This document shows, in pieces, positions 35,500 to 44,441 of a DNA stretch of 64,000 nucleotides (position 1 is the first letter of the stretch; each line of letters opens with the position of its first letter). The notes below the pieces were generated by a model. It was not told the DNA's origin. It worked only from the letters and a program-made list of their open reading frames with translations, and did no database searches. The position numbers and the translations under genes are program-made. This stretch comes from JBDRRP01 sp964446485 (GTDB lineage: Bacteria > Desulfobacterota > Desulfobacteria > Desulfobacterales > JBDRRP01), in NCBI GenBank assembly GCA_964446485.1, contig CAYUOU010000014.1, positions 1 through 64,000 on the forward strand, read 5' to 3'.

Positions 35500-36114
35500 C
35501 TACCCCTTTTTCCCGACTGACAGATACGTGATGAACAAAACCGTCCCTGCCTGGAGCCGGGCCTCGTAGCGATCCACCTGTGCCATGAGATAGCTGTGGG
35601 CCACAATGGCGGGAAGGGCCACGGCCAGCCCCAGGGCGGTGGTGAGCATTGCCTCCCAGATGCCGCCGGCCAGCACAGCGGCGTTGACCTTGCCGCCCAT
35701 TTCCTGAATCACCATGAAGGCCTTGATCATGCCGATGACCGTCCCCAGAAGCCCCAGCAAAGGGGCGATGTTGCCGACGGTGGCCAAGGCCTGCAGATAT
35801 CGTGACAACCCCCGCAGCTCGTCTTCGGTGGCGTGTACCAGCACCGTTTCCAGGGTTTCCCGATCCTGATCCATCACTTCAATTCCCTTCATCAGTACGC
35901 GGCCCATGGGCGATCGGCTGGCTGCCGCCGCTTCCGCCGCGGCGGCACGGTCACCGCCTCCGAGCAGGTCGATCACCCGTCGATCCACGGTCCGTCCCCG
36001 CCGCCGCAACACGACGAAGTGAACAAGGCGTTCGGCGAAGATGGCCGCCGCCAGCACCGAGCACAACACGATGGGGGTGACGAGCATTCCCCCCTTGGCC
36101 AGAAACGCAACCAT
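35500..36114 (-). CDS. exbB: ExbB/MotA/TolQ-family proton channel subunit
   Basis: About 204 residues with three membrane spans. GGMLVTPIVLCSVLAAAIFAERL comes first. VGNIAPLLGLLGTVIGMIKAF, the signature segment, and MLTTALGLAVALPAIVAHSY follow. It assembles with ExbD. ATG 36114 is chosen because GGAGG lies 7-8 nt upstream. GTG 36132, overlapping the previous stop as GTGA, is an alternative that adds six residues. Confidence 0.88.
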   Translation of the reverse strand: MVAFLAKGGMLVTPIVLCSVLAAAIFAERLVHFVVLRRRGRTVDRRVIDLLGGGDRAAAAEAAAASRSPMGRVLMKGIEVMDQDRETLETVLVHATEDELRGLSRYLQALATVGNIAPLLGLLGTVIGMIKAFMVIQEMGGKVNAAVLAGGIWEAMLTTALGLAVALPAIVAHSYLMAQVDRYEARLQAGTVLFITYLSVGKKG

Positions 36115-36128
36115 TCCCATGCCTCCAG

Positions 36129-37799
36129 TCACTGTTTTGATTCAAGATCCGCCGTACCGTCAAAATCCAGGTCTTCGCTGCGGGATATCATCACCTCGGC
36201 AGCGTCGTAGGTTTCCCAAAGATCCGGCCGGCCGTCGCGATTGCGATCCTCTGCGACGCGGACGATGCGGCCGTCCTCATAGTGAAACCAGGTGTCCACG
36301 GCGCCGTCGCCGTCACTGTCCTTTTCCGCGAGAACCGCCGTCCCGTCGGCGTCGTAATGCCAGGTGAGGGTCAAGCGGTCCGAACCGGCCTCGGCCTCAC
36401 GGCTTTTCACGATCCGCCCGGCCGTGTCGAATTCCTCGACCCGTAACGGCCGGCCGGTGTTTTTGTCGAAGTCCTCCCGACGGCGAAGCACGTCGCCGGC
36501 ATAGACGCGCCTCAACGAAACAATGCCCTCGGCGGTCGAGTGCATCTCTACCCGGGACCACCGGGGGTCGTCATGGCGAACCGAAATCTCGCAGCGGCCG
36601 TCGCCGTCGTTGTCCATCTCGCTCAACGCCAATGCCGCCCCGGTATATGTCTGCCGCAGATCCACGCGGCCCTCACCGTCCCGGTCGCGTTCGATCCGGG
36701 CGAGCTGCCCTTCCTCGAAGAACTGCCAGGTGTCGGGCCGGCCGTCGCCGTCGCTGTCGGACACGCTGCGCCCGATTCGGCCCTGGTCGTCGTAATGGAT
36801 CGTCTGCTCCGGGGTGCCGTCCCCGTCCACGTCGACGGTCTGCAACGTGGGTCGATCTTCCTTGAACCGGGTGAGGCTGACACGGCAGCCGTCTCGAGCT
36901 TCAACACTTTTCAGGCACCCGGCGGCATAACGGCTGAGGCGGAGTACGGCACCGGTGCCCGGATCGGTTTCGCGGACCTCCGATGGGCGGCCGTCCGCAT
37001 CGAAATCGGTGAACCGGTCCATGCGTCCGTCGCCGTCGGCATCCTCCTCGCGGACGGCCGGAGCCCCTTTCGCGTACCGGACCACCACGTTGAAGCGTCC
37101 GTCGCCGTCAGTGTCGGTCAGACGGGTGCGGATTTCCCCCTTTTCATAGACCTGCCGGGTCTCAAGGGAGCCGTCGCCGTCCAGGTCATGGCGGCTCTCG
37201 GAGGGACGGCCCAGCGCGTCCATGAAAACGACCTGTTCCACACGCCCATCACCGTCGGCGTCCTGCCGCTGCTCGCAGGGCAGGTCGTCTTCGAAGGTCT
37301 GCCACTGATTGACCCGCCCGTCTCCGGTGGTGTCCCGGGTGACCGACCGGAGACAGCCGTCCTCGTAGCGCTGGTCGGTGTCCATGCGGCCGTCGCCCGT
37401 GGTGTCCCGCTGCCAGCGGAGCGGCCTGCCGTCGACGTCAAAGACCAGCGTCCCGGTGATGCGGCCCGTGACGTCAAGGGCCTCACGCCGCGTCGGCCGG
37501 TCGCTATCCATGAAGTCCCGGACGTCCGTTACGCCGTCGGCGTCGGTGTCCCGTTCGATCGTCACCACCACACCGTCCCGATAATGTTGAACCGTGTCCA
37601 TCTGCCCGTCGCCGTCGGTGTCCACGTCCAGGCGTTCCAGAACGCCGCCGGCGCTCAGGCGCGCGATCCGGTCGGTTCGCCCGTCGCCGTCCGTGTCCTG
37701 AGATATCGTGCGTGAACGCGCTCCAGGCGGCTCCGCCGCCAGCGGAGCGGCGATGAGCATTACCGCTGCGACAGCTATGGCCAGTCTACGGCGGCCCAT
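36129..37799 (-). CDS. Exported protein built of DxDGDG-type metal-binding repeats
   Basis: A 556-residue protein with a signal peptide (LAIAVAAVMLIAAPLAAEPP) and then about 16-18 repeats of roughly 25-30 residues. Each is centred on an EF-hand/thrombospondin-3-like loop such as DTDGDGRTD, DADGDGRVE or DSDGDGRPD, followed by a strand with aromatic residues (W/F..YEDG or QxYEDG). Some loops are degenerate (DRNRDGRPD, DTTGDGRMD). Such loops usually bind Ca(II), though other divalent ions are possible. It starts the exbB-exbD-tonB operon (exbB overlaps its stop) behind a terminator-bearing leader. No characterised homologue is recognised, and a periplasmic metal reservoir or scaffold is a guess. 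Confidence 0.7.
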   Translation of the reverse strand: MGRRRLAIAVAAVMLIAAPLAAEPPGARSRTISQDTDGDGRTDRIARLSAGGVLERLDVDTDGDGQMDTVQHYRDGVVVTIERDTDADGVTDVRDFMDSDRPTRREALDVTGRITGTLVFDVDGRPLRWQRDTTGDGRMDTDQRYEDGCLRSVTRDTTGDGRVNQWQTFEDDLPCEQRQDADGDGRVEQVVFMDALGRPSESRHDLDGDGSLETRQVYEKGEIRTRLTDTDGDGRFNVVVRYAKGAPAVREEDADGDGRMDRFTDFDADGRPSEVRETDPGTGAVLRLSRYAAGCLKSVEARDGCRVSLTRFKEDRPTLQTVDVDGDGTPEQTIHYDDQGRIGRSVSDSDGDGRPDTWQFFEEGQLARIERDRDGEGRVDLRQTYTGAALALSEMDNDGDGRCEISVRHDDPRWSRVEMHSTAEGIVSLRRVYAGDVLRRREDFDKNTGRPLRVEEFDTAGRIVKSREAEAGSDRLTLTWHYDADGTAVLAEKDSDGDGAVDTWFHYEDGRIVRVAEDRNRDGRPDLWETYDAAEVMISRSEDLDFDGTADLESKQ

Positions 37800-37822
37800 T
37801 TTGATACATCCTTTCTGAAAAC

Positions 37823-37922
37823 AAAAAGGCCACGAATACCGGGCGGATATCATTGCGCCCCTGCCTTCGTGGCCGGATCCATTAACGGACTGTCAAAACT
37901 GGCGGCATCTTCGTGATGCCCA
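37823..37922 (-). promoter_or_regulatory. Leader with terminator-like stem upstream of the repeat protein (leader A)
   Basis: On the minus strand a hairpin GGCATC-TTCGT-GATGCC (37906-37922) is followed by CCTTCGTGGCC (37864-37874, plus-strand letters), which pairs with GGCCACGAA (37828-37836). The stem ends in five U at 37823-37827, only 24 bases before the start codon. The 11-nt word is identical to that in leaders B and C but the spacing is shorter (32 nt). It looks like a premature-termination control that exposes or hides the gene. Confidence 0.5.
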
Positions 37923-38087
37923 ATAATGACTGCGAGAAAAAGCACTCAACGGGAAAAATGTCAAGAGACAATGGAACTTCAACGATGGGGTAAAAGCGGA
38001 TAAGTAACTGTCAAGACCGGCAAAGGAGACACAGCTCATATTGAAGACAGAATCGAGAGCTCCGCTTGCCCCCAGGACGCAGAACTT

Positions 38088-38254
38088 GTGGATGCGGGGG
38101 AAAATGTTGACGATGTTCTGCAAAATTTACCTGACAATGACCCGCGCAGTGTGTTCAACGGCTTGATCGAGGGTGCCGGAAAGAGGGCGAGACGACCAAC
38201 ATGCTGGATATCGTCACGGCGATGCAACTGGCCGATGAAGTCATCAACGTTTAA
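38088..38254 (+). pseudogene. Unidentified coding remnant with a frameshift
   Basis: In a 523-base gap without an intact gene, the plus strand reads MDAGENVDDVLQNLPDNDPRSVFNGLIEGAG from 38088. After a likely frameshift near 38180 it continues KEGETTNMLDIVTAMQLADEVINV to a stop at 38252-38254. The joined text is protein-like but not assignable. The rest of the gap is leader A and its upstream DNA. Confidence 0.3.
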
Positions 38255-38322
38255 CGGCTTCTCACAGCCTTGAATCGCCTTTCTTGACAGTCACTTTTAT
38301 ATAAAACTCCAGATCGTAACGA

Positions 38323-38949
38323 TTATTCGATAAAGCAGATATCCGCAATTTCGGCCAATCGACGGACATGATAGTCCGCCGTGAGAGACGGGTTGCCGTA
38401 AGCGGCGAAGGGGACGCCCGCCGCCGCCGCGGTGTCCTGGTCCACGGTTGAGTCTCCGATAAACAGGGCCTGCTCCGGTTTCAAACGAAAGGTGGTCAGG
38501 ATTTTCAGCAGGGGATCCGGGGCTGGCTTGGGATTCGGCACGTCCTGGGCGCACACCACCATGTCGAACAGATCGGTGAGGGCGAACTGCTCCATCACGC
38601 GGTTCATGGTATCGGTGCGATTGGTGGCAACGGCGGTGCGGCAGTGGGGCCTGAGCCGGGTCAGCAGCGGCACCAGATCCGGCTCCATCAGCATATCGGT
38701 GATGAAGGGAAGATAACTCTTTGCCTTTCGAAACCTATGGGCCTCGGAAACGGCCTCGGGGGTATTGAACAGGTAGGCAATACTGTCGTCTACCGTGTGG
38801 GCGTGAACGTAGGCAAACTGGGTATCGGTAAGGAGCGGTTTGCCGAAATGCACCAAAACGCTGTTGTAAAAGGCACGGTTGGCATCAGATGTGTCGAACA
38901 TGACGCCGTCGCAATCGAAGATAACGGCCTGGTAAACGGGGATTGTCAT
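38323..38949 (-). CDS. HAD-superfamily hydrolase, phosphoglycolate phosphatase-like
   Basis: A 208-residue cytosolic HAD phosphatase. Motif I is IFDCDGVMFD with nucleophile and general acid Asp. Motif II is the Thr/Ser at AVATNRTD. Motif III is the Lys in NPKPAPDPLLK. Motif IV is FIGDSTVDQDTA. The helical cap follows motif I, as in Gph/beta-phosphoglucomutase-like enzymes. Substrate cannot be assigned. It is a single gene running away from the metal cluster. Confidence 0.85.
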   Translation of the reverse strand: MTIPVYQAVIFDCDGVMFDTSDANRAFYNSVLVHFGKPLLTDTQFAYVHAHTVDDSIAYLFNTPEAVSEAHRFRKAKSYLPFITDMLMEPDLVPLLTRLRPHCRTAVATNRTDTMNRVMEQFALTDLFDMVVCAQDVPNPKPAPDPLLKILTTFRLKPEQALFIGDSTVDQDTAAAAGVPFAAYGNPSLTADYHVRRLAEIADICFIE

Positions 38950-39056
38950 CGTGTGAGATTATTTCTTTTCGCTGAGGCCACAACGCACATCCAGTCGTTG
39001 ATTACCGCCACTAAGGGTTCACGAGCACGTCAATGTAGGCAAAGACCCCGGCAGTG

Positions 39057-41492
39057 TCAAGCCATGGCCATGGGATCCATGTCGTGAACCACGCGCACCC
39101 GGGAATGCTGAAACAGCTTGCCGTACTCGCGCATGAGGAGGCGCAATAACTGGTTCAGGGGCCCCGCATTTCGGCCCTTTAACAGGATGTGCCACCGGTG
39201 GCGCCCGGCGATCCGCGGCAACGAGGCCTCGACCGGCCCCAGCACGGCAATACCCCTAAACCCCTCGGCATCCGAAACGGCGCTGCGCAGCGCCTGCCCA
39301 AGCTGAACCGCCACCGCGGCAGCCTGTTCCTTGTCCGTCCCCGATATGTCCAGAAGCACCAGACGAGAGAACGGCGGGTAGGACAACTGCCGCCGATGCT
39401 CGATTTCCTCTTGGTAGAATATCCGGTAGTCCTGCGTCCGGGCGGCGGCGATGGTGAAATGGTCAGGGTTGAAGGTCTGCAAAATGACCCGGCCGTGGGT
39501 ATCGCCGCGGCCGGTGCGGCCCGCCACTTGAGCCAGAAGCTGGAAGGTGCGCTCCCCGGCGCGAAAATCGGGCTGGCTCAGGGTAATATCCGCACAAATG
39601 ATACCCACCAAAGTGATATTGGGAAAGTCGTGGCCCTTGGCCACCATCTGGGTTCCGACGAGAATGTCGATGTTGCCATGGCGCAGTCGCCGGAGGATCT
39701 TGAGCAGACTCCCCTTCCGTGCGGTGGTGTCCCGGTCCATGCGTTCGACCCGCGCATCCGGAAAAAGTCGGGAGATCCCCTCCTCAAGTTTCTCCGTTCC
39801 CAACCCAAGGCCGAGCATGCGTTCGGCGCCGCACTGGGGACAGGCGATGGCCGATGAAATGGAAAATCCGCAGTAATGGCAGCGATAGCGCCGGGCGGCC
39901 TGATGCAGGGTAAGCGTGATGTCACAGTGCCGGCACCGAACGGCAGTGCCGCAGGCCCCGCACACCGGCCACGTCGCATAACCGCGCCGGTTGAGAAACA
40001 GCAGGCTTTGTTCCCCACGGTCGAGTGTCTCGCGAATAGCCGTCAGCAGCGGCTTGGAAAGATGCCGATGGATGCCGCGCTCGTCGCGGAGTTCTTTGAG
40101 ATCAACGACCCGTATCACCGGCAGGGGTCGTTCGGCCACCCGCCGCGTGATGTGCATTTCGGTGTATTTGCCAACGGCGGCGTTGTGAACGGATTGAACG
40201 GACGGCGTGGCCGATCCCAGAATCACCGGACAATCGGCCTGACGGGCCCTCACCACAGCCATGTCCCGGCCGTTGTATCGGAACCCCCCGTCCTGCTTAT
40301 AGGAGGCATCGTGCTCCTCGTCGACGATGACCAGGCCCAGATTGTCCACCGGCGCCCAAATGGCCGAGCGGGCACCGATGACCGCGACGGCGCCGACACG
40401 GCGAATCATCATCCACTGATCGTAGCGCTCACCGGTGGACAGCCCGCTGTGCAATACCGCAATGCGGTCGGCCAAACGTGCCCGGAAACGCCGTTCCATC
40501 TGGGAAATGAGGGCGATCTCAGGCACCAGCACCACGACGGAACGGCCGGTGTTCAGCGTGCGCCGGGCCAGTTGAAGATAAATCTCGGTCTTTCCGCTGC
40601 CGGTGACGCCCGCCAGCAAATAAGGGTGAAACCCCGCATCGCCGTGCGCGACCACATTGTCCAACACGGCCTGCTGCTCCTCGTTGAGGGTCAGATCTTC
40701 ATCCGGGGCGACGGTATCTCCAAAGGGATCCCGATAAAGCGACTTCTCTTTCAATACCAGTAGCCCGGCGGCCGCCATGCGGCGGATCAACGCCGGCGTG
40801 GCGCCGGCCGCCTTGCAGAGATCCGGCAGCGTGGCCGTTTCCAGTTCACTCAGGGTGCGGATGACCTGCGCGCTCTTGGTCGTGAGCAACGGCGTGCCCT
40901 CAGCTGCCTTTGCTGAAAGGGCCACCAGCGGAATCGTCTTTGCGCCCACCCGGTCCCCGTATCGTCCCAGTTCAGCGGCAACCCATCCGCGGCCGACCAT
41001 CTTTTGCATGCGTGCACGGCGGATCTGCATGGCGCAGGCGCGGCCGATCTGACCCCGGTTCAGCGGCTGCTCGCCCAACGAGGAGAGAATGGCACGGTCG
41101 GTAGCATCACCCTCTCCCGCCGCCAGAGCCGCTCTGCCCTCATTATTCAACGTGTACAGCGTGGTCTCGGAAACCCCGATGCCACCGGGAAGGGCGGCCT
41201 TGATCACCTCCCCGATGGGGTGAAGGTAGTAATCGGCCGCCCAGCGAAACATCGGCACCATGGACTCGGGAAACATGGGGATATCGTCCAACAGAGCGAT
41301 GATGTCACGCATGGCGATGCCGGGATCGGGCACTGCCGGCCCCAGCACGTAGCCGTTCACCCGGCGGCGACCGAAGGGTATCAGTACACGCCCCCCAATG
41401 CCCACGGCACCCTGGAGGTGCTCCGGCACGCGGTAGGTAAATGTGCCGTGAAGCGGCATGACCACGGCTATTTCGACATAAGATTCCGGCAT
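39057..41492 (-). CDS. priA: Primosomal protein N', replication-restart helicase PriA
   Basis: An 811-residue 3'-5' DNA helicase that restarts stalled forks. N-terminal DNA-binding domain (VAVVMPLHGTFTYRVPEHL-like start), Walker A GVTGSGKTE, DEEH box in VIVDEEHDASYKQ, and the PriA zinc region CGACGTAVRCRHC then YRCHYCG and CPQCG, giving two zinc sites. Helicase motifs V/VI follow in LVGTQMVAKGHDFPN and QVAGRTGRG. ATG 41492 is preferred over GTG 41522. Length fits the family. Confidence 0.92.
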   Translation of the reverse strand: MPESYVEIAVVMPLHGTFTYRVPEHLQGAVGIGGRVLIPFGRRRVNGYVLGPAVPDPGIAMRDIIALLDDIPMFPESMVPMFRWAADYYLHPIGEVIKAALPGGIGVSETTLYTLNNEGRAALAAGEGDATDRAILSSLGEQPLNRGQIGRACAMQIRRARMQKMVGRGWVAAELGRYGDRVGAKTIPLVALSAKAAEGTPLLTTKSAQVIRTLSELETATLPDLCKAAGATPALIRRMAAAGLLVLKEKSLYRDPFGDTVAPDEDLTLNEEQQAVLDNVVAHGDAGFHPYLLAGVTGSGKTEIYLQLARRTLNTGRSVVVLVPEIALISQMERRFRARLADRIAVLHSGLSTGERYDQWMMIRRVGAVAVIGARSAIWAPVDNLGLVIVDEEHDASYKQDGGFRYNGRDMAVVRARQADCPVILGSATPSVQSVHNAAVGKYTEMHITRRVAERPLPVIRVVDLKELRDERGIHRHLSKPLLTAIRETLDRGEQSLLFLNRRGYATWPVCGACGTAVRCRHCDITLTLHQAARRYRCHYCGFSISSAIACPQCGAERMLGLGLGTEKLEEGISRLFPDARVERMDRDTTARKGSLLKILRRLRHGNIDILVGTQMVAKGHDFPNITLVGIICADITLSQPDFRAGERTFQLLAQVAGRTGRGDTHGRVILQTFNPDHFTIAAARTQDYRIFYQEEIEHRRQLSYPPFSRLVLLDISGTDKEQAAAVAVQLGQALRSAVSDAEGFRGIAVLGPVEASLPRIAGRHRWHILLKGRNAGPLNQLLRLLMREYGKLFQHSRVRVVHDMDPMAMA

Positions 41493-41745
41493 CGGGAGAT
41501 CATCACCAACGCCCCGAGGCACGCTCGGCCACCCGCGTACGGGACCGCTTTACGGCCTTTTTCCTTGACAGTGTCACTCGGGTAACGTATTTTATTATCG
41601 ATATCGGGTAGTTATATGCCCCAATGGGCCCTTTCCGGCAACACCATCTGGTGTCTTTATAGCGGTAATCCAACCAGATGTTGGGGTTTCACCAAATACC
41701 AGACCGGCAGGGCTTTTCAATGGCTTTTTCACCAAGGAGAACATT

Positions 41746-42051
41746 ATGTGCCCTAAAACCCGACGCGTCATCGCCACCGTGTCAATCGTGGCCCTGCTGG
41801 TGGTTTTTTCCGCTCAGCCGGCATTGGCCCAAAATCCGTCCGTCAGACAGATTCAACCCACGGGTGAAGCCATGACGGCCGATCTGTTACTGCTCCGTCC
41901 GGTCGGCCTGATCGGAATGGCTGCCGGCGCATGTGTCTGGGTGCTCTCGCTGCCCTTCTCCTTGTTGGGTAACAATGTGGGCGAAGCCACCGACGAGTTG
42001 ATTAAAAAACCTGCCACATATACCTTCACGCGGCCTCTGGGGAGCCTGTAG
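41746..42051 (+). CDS. Small exported hydrophobic protein of unknown function
   Basis: A 101-residue protein with a signal peptide (VSIVALLVVFSAQPALAQ) and one or two later membrane segments (VGLIGMAAGACVWVLSLPFSLLG). It ends ATYTFTRPLGSL. Similar small proteins (MTADLL..RPLGL...PFS..G..) are common in Proteobacteria, sometimes mislabelled as multidrug transporters. AAGGAG precedes the ATG. Function unknown. The 225 bases between it and priA contain small inverted repeats such as ACACCATCTGGTGT but no gene. Confidence 0.7.
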   Translation: MCPKTRRVIATVSIVALLVVFSAQPALAQNPSVRQIQPTGEAMTADLLLLRPVGLIGMAAGACVWVLSLPFSLLGNNVGEATDELIKKPATYTFTRPLGSL

Positions 42052-42371
42052 GGTTTCCATAACCCGCCGCCGAGCACGGAACATGGTGGCGAAAATATCG
42101 TACCGCCCGCAGCCTGCTGCGGTAGGGGCGGCGATACCGCATATGGGGTGTGTTCTATTGACACCCCCCACCATTTTGCGTATAGACCTGTCCACAATTT
42201 GGCGGCCGTGCGGGCACCCCCCCTTTCCGCATTCACCCCCGAGTTTTCAACGTTAGACGGTGCGCTAGCCCCTGCAAAGACAGGCGACGGTTCGTTGCGC
42301 CCTGCTGTGACGCCGTGAGGCGCTTGTGCCCGCCATCCGGATCACTTCACACCCATGAAAAGGAGGTCTCC
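42052..42371 (+). promoter_or_regulatory. upp-uraA promoter region and leader
   Basis: A non-coding 320-base stretch with a near-consensus sigma-70 promoter: TTGACA (42158-42163), 17 nt, TATAGA (42181-42186). A transcript from there has about 180 nt of leader ending in AGGAGG (42361-42366), 5 nt from GTG 42372. A GC-rich hairpin without a T run lies near 42100-42130. No purine or PyrR-type element could be recognised in the leader. Confidence 0.7.
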
Positions 42372-42998
42372 GTGTCCGTAACAGTCGTGACTCACCCCCT
42401 CATCCGGCACAAGCTCGGATTGATGCGCCAGGACGACATCTCCACCAAGGATTTTCGCGACCTTGCATCCGAGCTGGCCAGCCTCCTCACCTACGAAGCC
42501 ACCAAGGACCTTGAGATGGAGGCCCGGACCATTCAGGGCTGGGACGGCCCGGTAACGGTGGAGCGCATCAAGGGGAAAAAAATCACCGTGGTCCCCATTC
42601 TCAGGGCCGGACTCGGAATGATGGACGGCGTTTTAAAGCTGGTGCCCTCTGCCAGGGTCAGCGTGGTTGGCCTTTATCGAAACGAGGAAACCCTCAAGCC
42701 GGTGCGCTACTATGAAAAGATGACCAGCAACATGGAAGAACGCATTGCACTCATTCTGGACCCCATGCTGGCTACCGGGGGCACCCTCATGGCGACCATC
42801 GACATGATCAAAGAAACCAGCTGCAAACAGATCCGCGGGCTGTTTCTGGTGGCGGCGCCGGAGGGGCTCGAGCGGTTGCGGGAGACCCATCCGGATGTGG
42901 ACATATACGTTGCGGCAATCGACGAGAAGCTCAACGATATCGGCTATATCATACCCGGCTTGGGCGATGCCGGGGACAAGATTTTCGGCACCAAGTAG
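42372..42998 (+). CDS. upp: Uracil phosphoribosyltransferase
   Basis: A 208-residue salvage enzyme that converts uracil and PRPP to UMP. The PRPP loop is ALILDPMLATGGT, and the uracil-binding region DEKLNDIGYIIPGLGDAGDKIFGT is at the C-terminus. VVPILRAGLGMMDGV is also typical. GTG start behind AGGAGG; a longer frame upstream lacks an RBS. It is followed after 33 bases by uraA, forming a uracil uptake and salvage operon. Confidence 0.95.
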   Translation: MSVTVVTHPLIRHKLGLMRQDDISTKDFRDLASELASLLTYEATKDLEMEARTIQGWDGPVTVERIKGKKITVVPILRAGLGMMDGVLKLVPSARVSVVGLYRNEETLKPVRYYEKMTSNMEERIALILDPMLATGGTLMATIDMIKETSCKQIRGLFLVAAPEGLERLRETHPDVDIYVAAIDEKLNDIGYIIPGLGDAGDKIFGTK

Positions 42999-43031
42999 GC
43001 AACACGACATTTCGCAACGAGGAGACTATTC

Positions 43032-44348
43032 ATGAGCGACTTCCACTCCACTGATTACCGGTTTCAGCCCAAAGACGCCCTGCTTGGCGCTCAGATGCTG
43101 TTCGTCGCCTTTGGCGCACTGGTCCTGGTACCGTTGTTGACCGGACTGAACCCCAACGTGGCGCTGTTTACCGCCGGTGTCGGCACCTTGATTTTTCAGG
43201 TCATTACCAAACGGATGGTGCCGATCTTTCTGGCATCTTCATTTGCCTTCATCGCACCCATTATCTATGGGGTGCAGACCTGGGGCATTCCGGGCACCAT
43301 GTGCGGCCTGGTCGCGGCGGGCGGCCTCTACATCGCCTTGAGCCTGTGCGTGAAATTCTTCGGCGCCGAGTTTCTTCACAAGGTACTGCCGCTGATCGTG
43401 GTGGGGCCGGTCATCATGGTGATCGGGCTGGTACTGGCGCCGGTGGCTGTACACATGGCCTTGGGACGTACCGGAGACGGCTCGGCCTGGCTGGTGCCGG
43501 AGAAAACCGCCGTGATCGTGGCCGGCGTATCCCTGCTGACCACCATTGTTGCCTCTTTGCTGGGTAAAGGATGGTTCAAGCTCATACCGATCCTCATCGG
43601 CATTCTGGCCGGCTATTTCACAGCCTTCGCATTGGACCTCACCGGTATCGCGGCATCGGTACAGAGCGCCTTCGATCCGGGTAAACTCGGCAACTACACG
43701 GGGCCGGCCCTCGTGAGTTTCAAACCCGTCATGGACGCCCCCTGGTTTGCCGTGCCCGATTTCACCCTGCCGTCATGGAATCTCGAAGCAATCTTCTTCA
43801 TCGTGCCGGTGGCCATCGCACCGGCCATCGAGCATTTCGGGGACGTTCTGGCCATCGGCAACGTTACCGGAAAAGACTTCGTGAAAAAGCCCGGCATCCA
43901 CCGCACCATGATGGGTGACGGCATCGCCACATCGCTGGCCTCCTTTTTGGGCGGCCCCCCCAACACCACCTATTCGGAGGTCACCGGCGCGGTGACACTG
44001 ACCCGGGCGTTCAACCCCGGTATCATGACGTGGGCGGCCATTTTCGCCATCCTGCTGGCCTTCATCGGAAAGGTCGGCGCCTTGCTGCAGACCATCCCGG
44101 TGCCCGTCATGGGCGGCATCATGCTCCTGCTCTTCGGCGCCATCACAGTGGTGGGTCTGAACACCCTCGTCAAGGCCGGCGATGATCTCACCGAAGCCCG
44201 CAATCTCTCCATCGTGGCACTGATTCTCGTGTGCGGCATCGGCGGAATGGTGCTCTCCTTCGGGAAATTCACGCTGGGCGGCATTGGCCTTGCCGGCATC
44301 CTCGGCGTCGTTCTGAATCTCGTGCTGCCGAGAACGAAGCGGGGATAA
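43032..44348 (+). CDS. uraA: Uracil/xanthine permease (NCS2 family)
   Basis: A 438-residue NCS2 symporter with about 14 membrane spans. Markers are FLASSFAFIAPI in the first core span, APAIEHFGDVLAIGNVTGKDF (the conserved Glu/His uracil-binding segment) and FLGGPPNTTYSEVTGAVTLT, the NCS2 signature. Partnered with upp upstream, it imports uracil. The RBS GAGGAG lies 8 nt before the ATG. Confidence 0.93.
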   Translation: MSDFHSTDYRFQPKDALLGAQMLFVAFGALVLVPLLTGLNPNVALFTAGVGTLIFQVITKRMVPIFLASSFAFIAPIIYGVQTWGIPGTMCGLVAAGGLYIALSLCVKFFGAEFLHKVLPLIVVGPVIMVIGLVLAPVAVHMALGRTGDGSAWLVPEKTAVIVAGVSLLTTIVASLLGKGWFKLIPILIGILAGYFTAFALDLTGIAASVQSAFDPGKLGNYTGPALVSFKPVMDAPWFAVPDFTLPSWNLEAIFFIVPVAIAPAIEHFGDVLAIGNVTGKDFVKKPGIHRTMMGDGIATSLASFLGGPPNTTYSEVTGAVTLTRAFNPGIMTWAAIFAILLAFIGKVGALLQTIPVPVMGGIMLLLFGAITVVGLNTLVKAGDDLTEARNLSIVALILVCGIGGMVLSFGKFTLGGIGLAGILGVVLNLVLPRTKRG

Positions 44349-44441
44349 TCGGAGGGCGACAGTCCCGTTCGTTCATTCGGAATGACAATTTGCAGAATGT
44401 GGACTTCTTACGGGACCCTTAATCTTGCAAAGGATGACTTC

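Noticed and set aside
41595..41777. Small minus-strand frame upstream of the 41746 gene
   Set aside because: No RBS, overlaps the start of a better gene and has no recognisable family.
42052..42371. Purine or PyrR-type attenuator in the upp leader
   Set aside because: A clear promoter is present but no recognisable aptamer or terminator stem with a T run was found.
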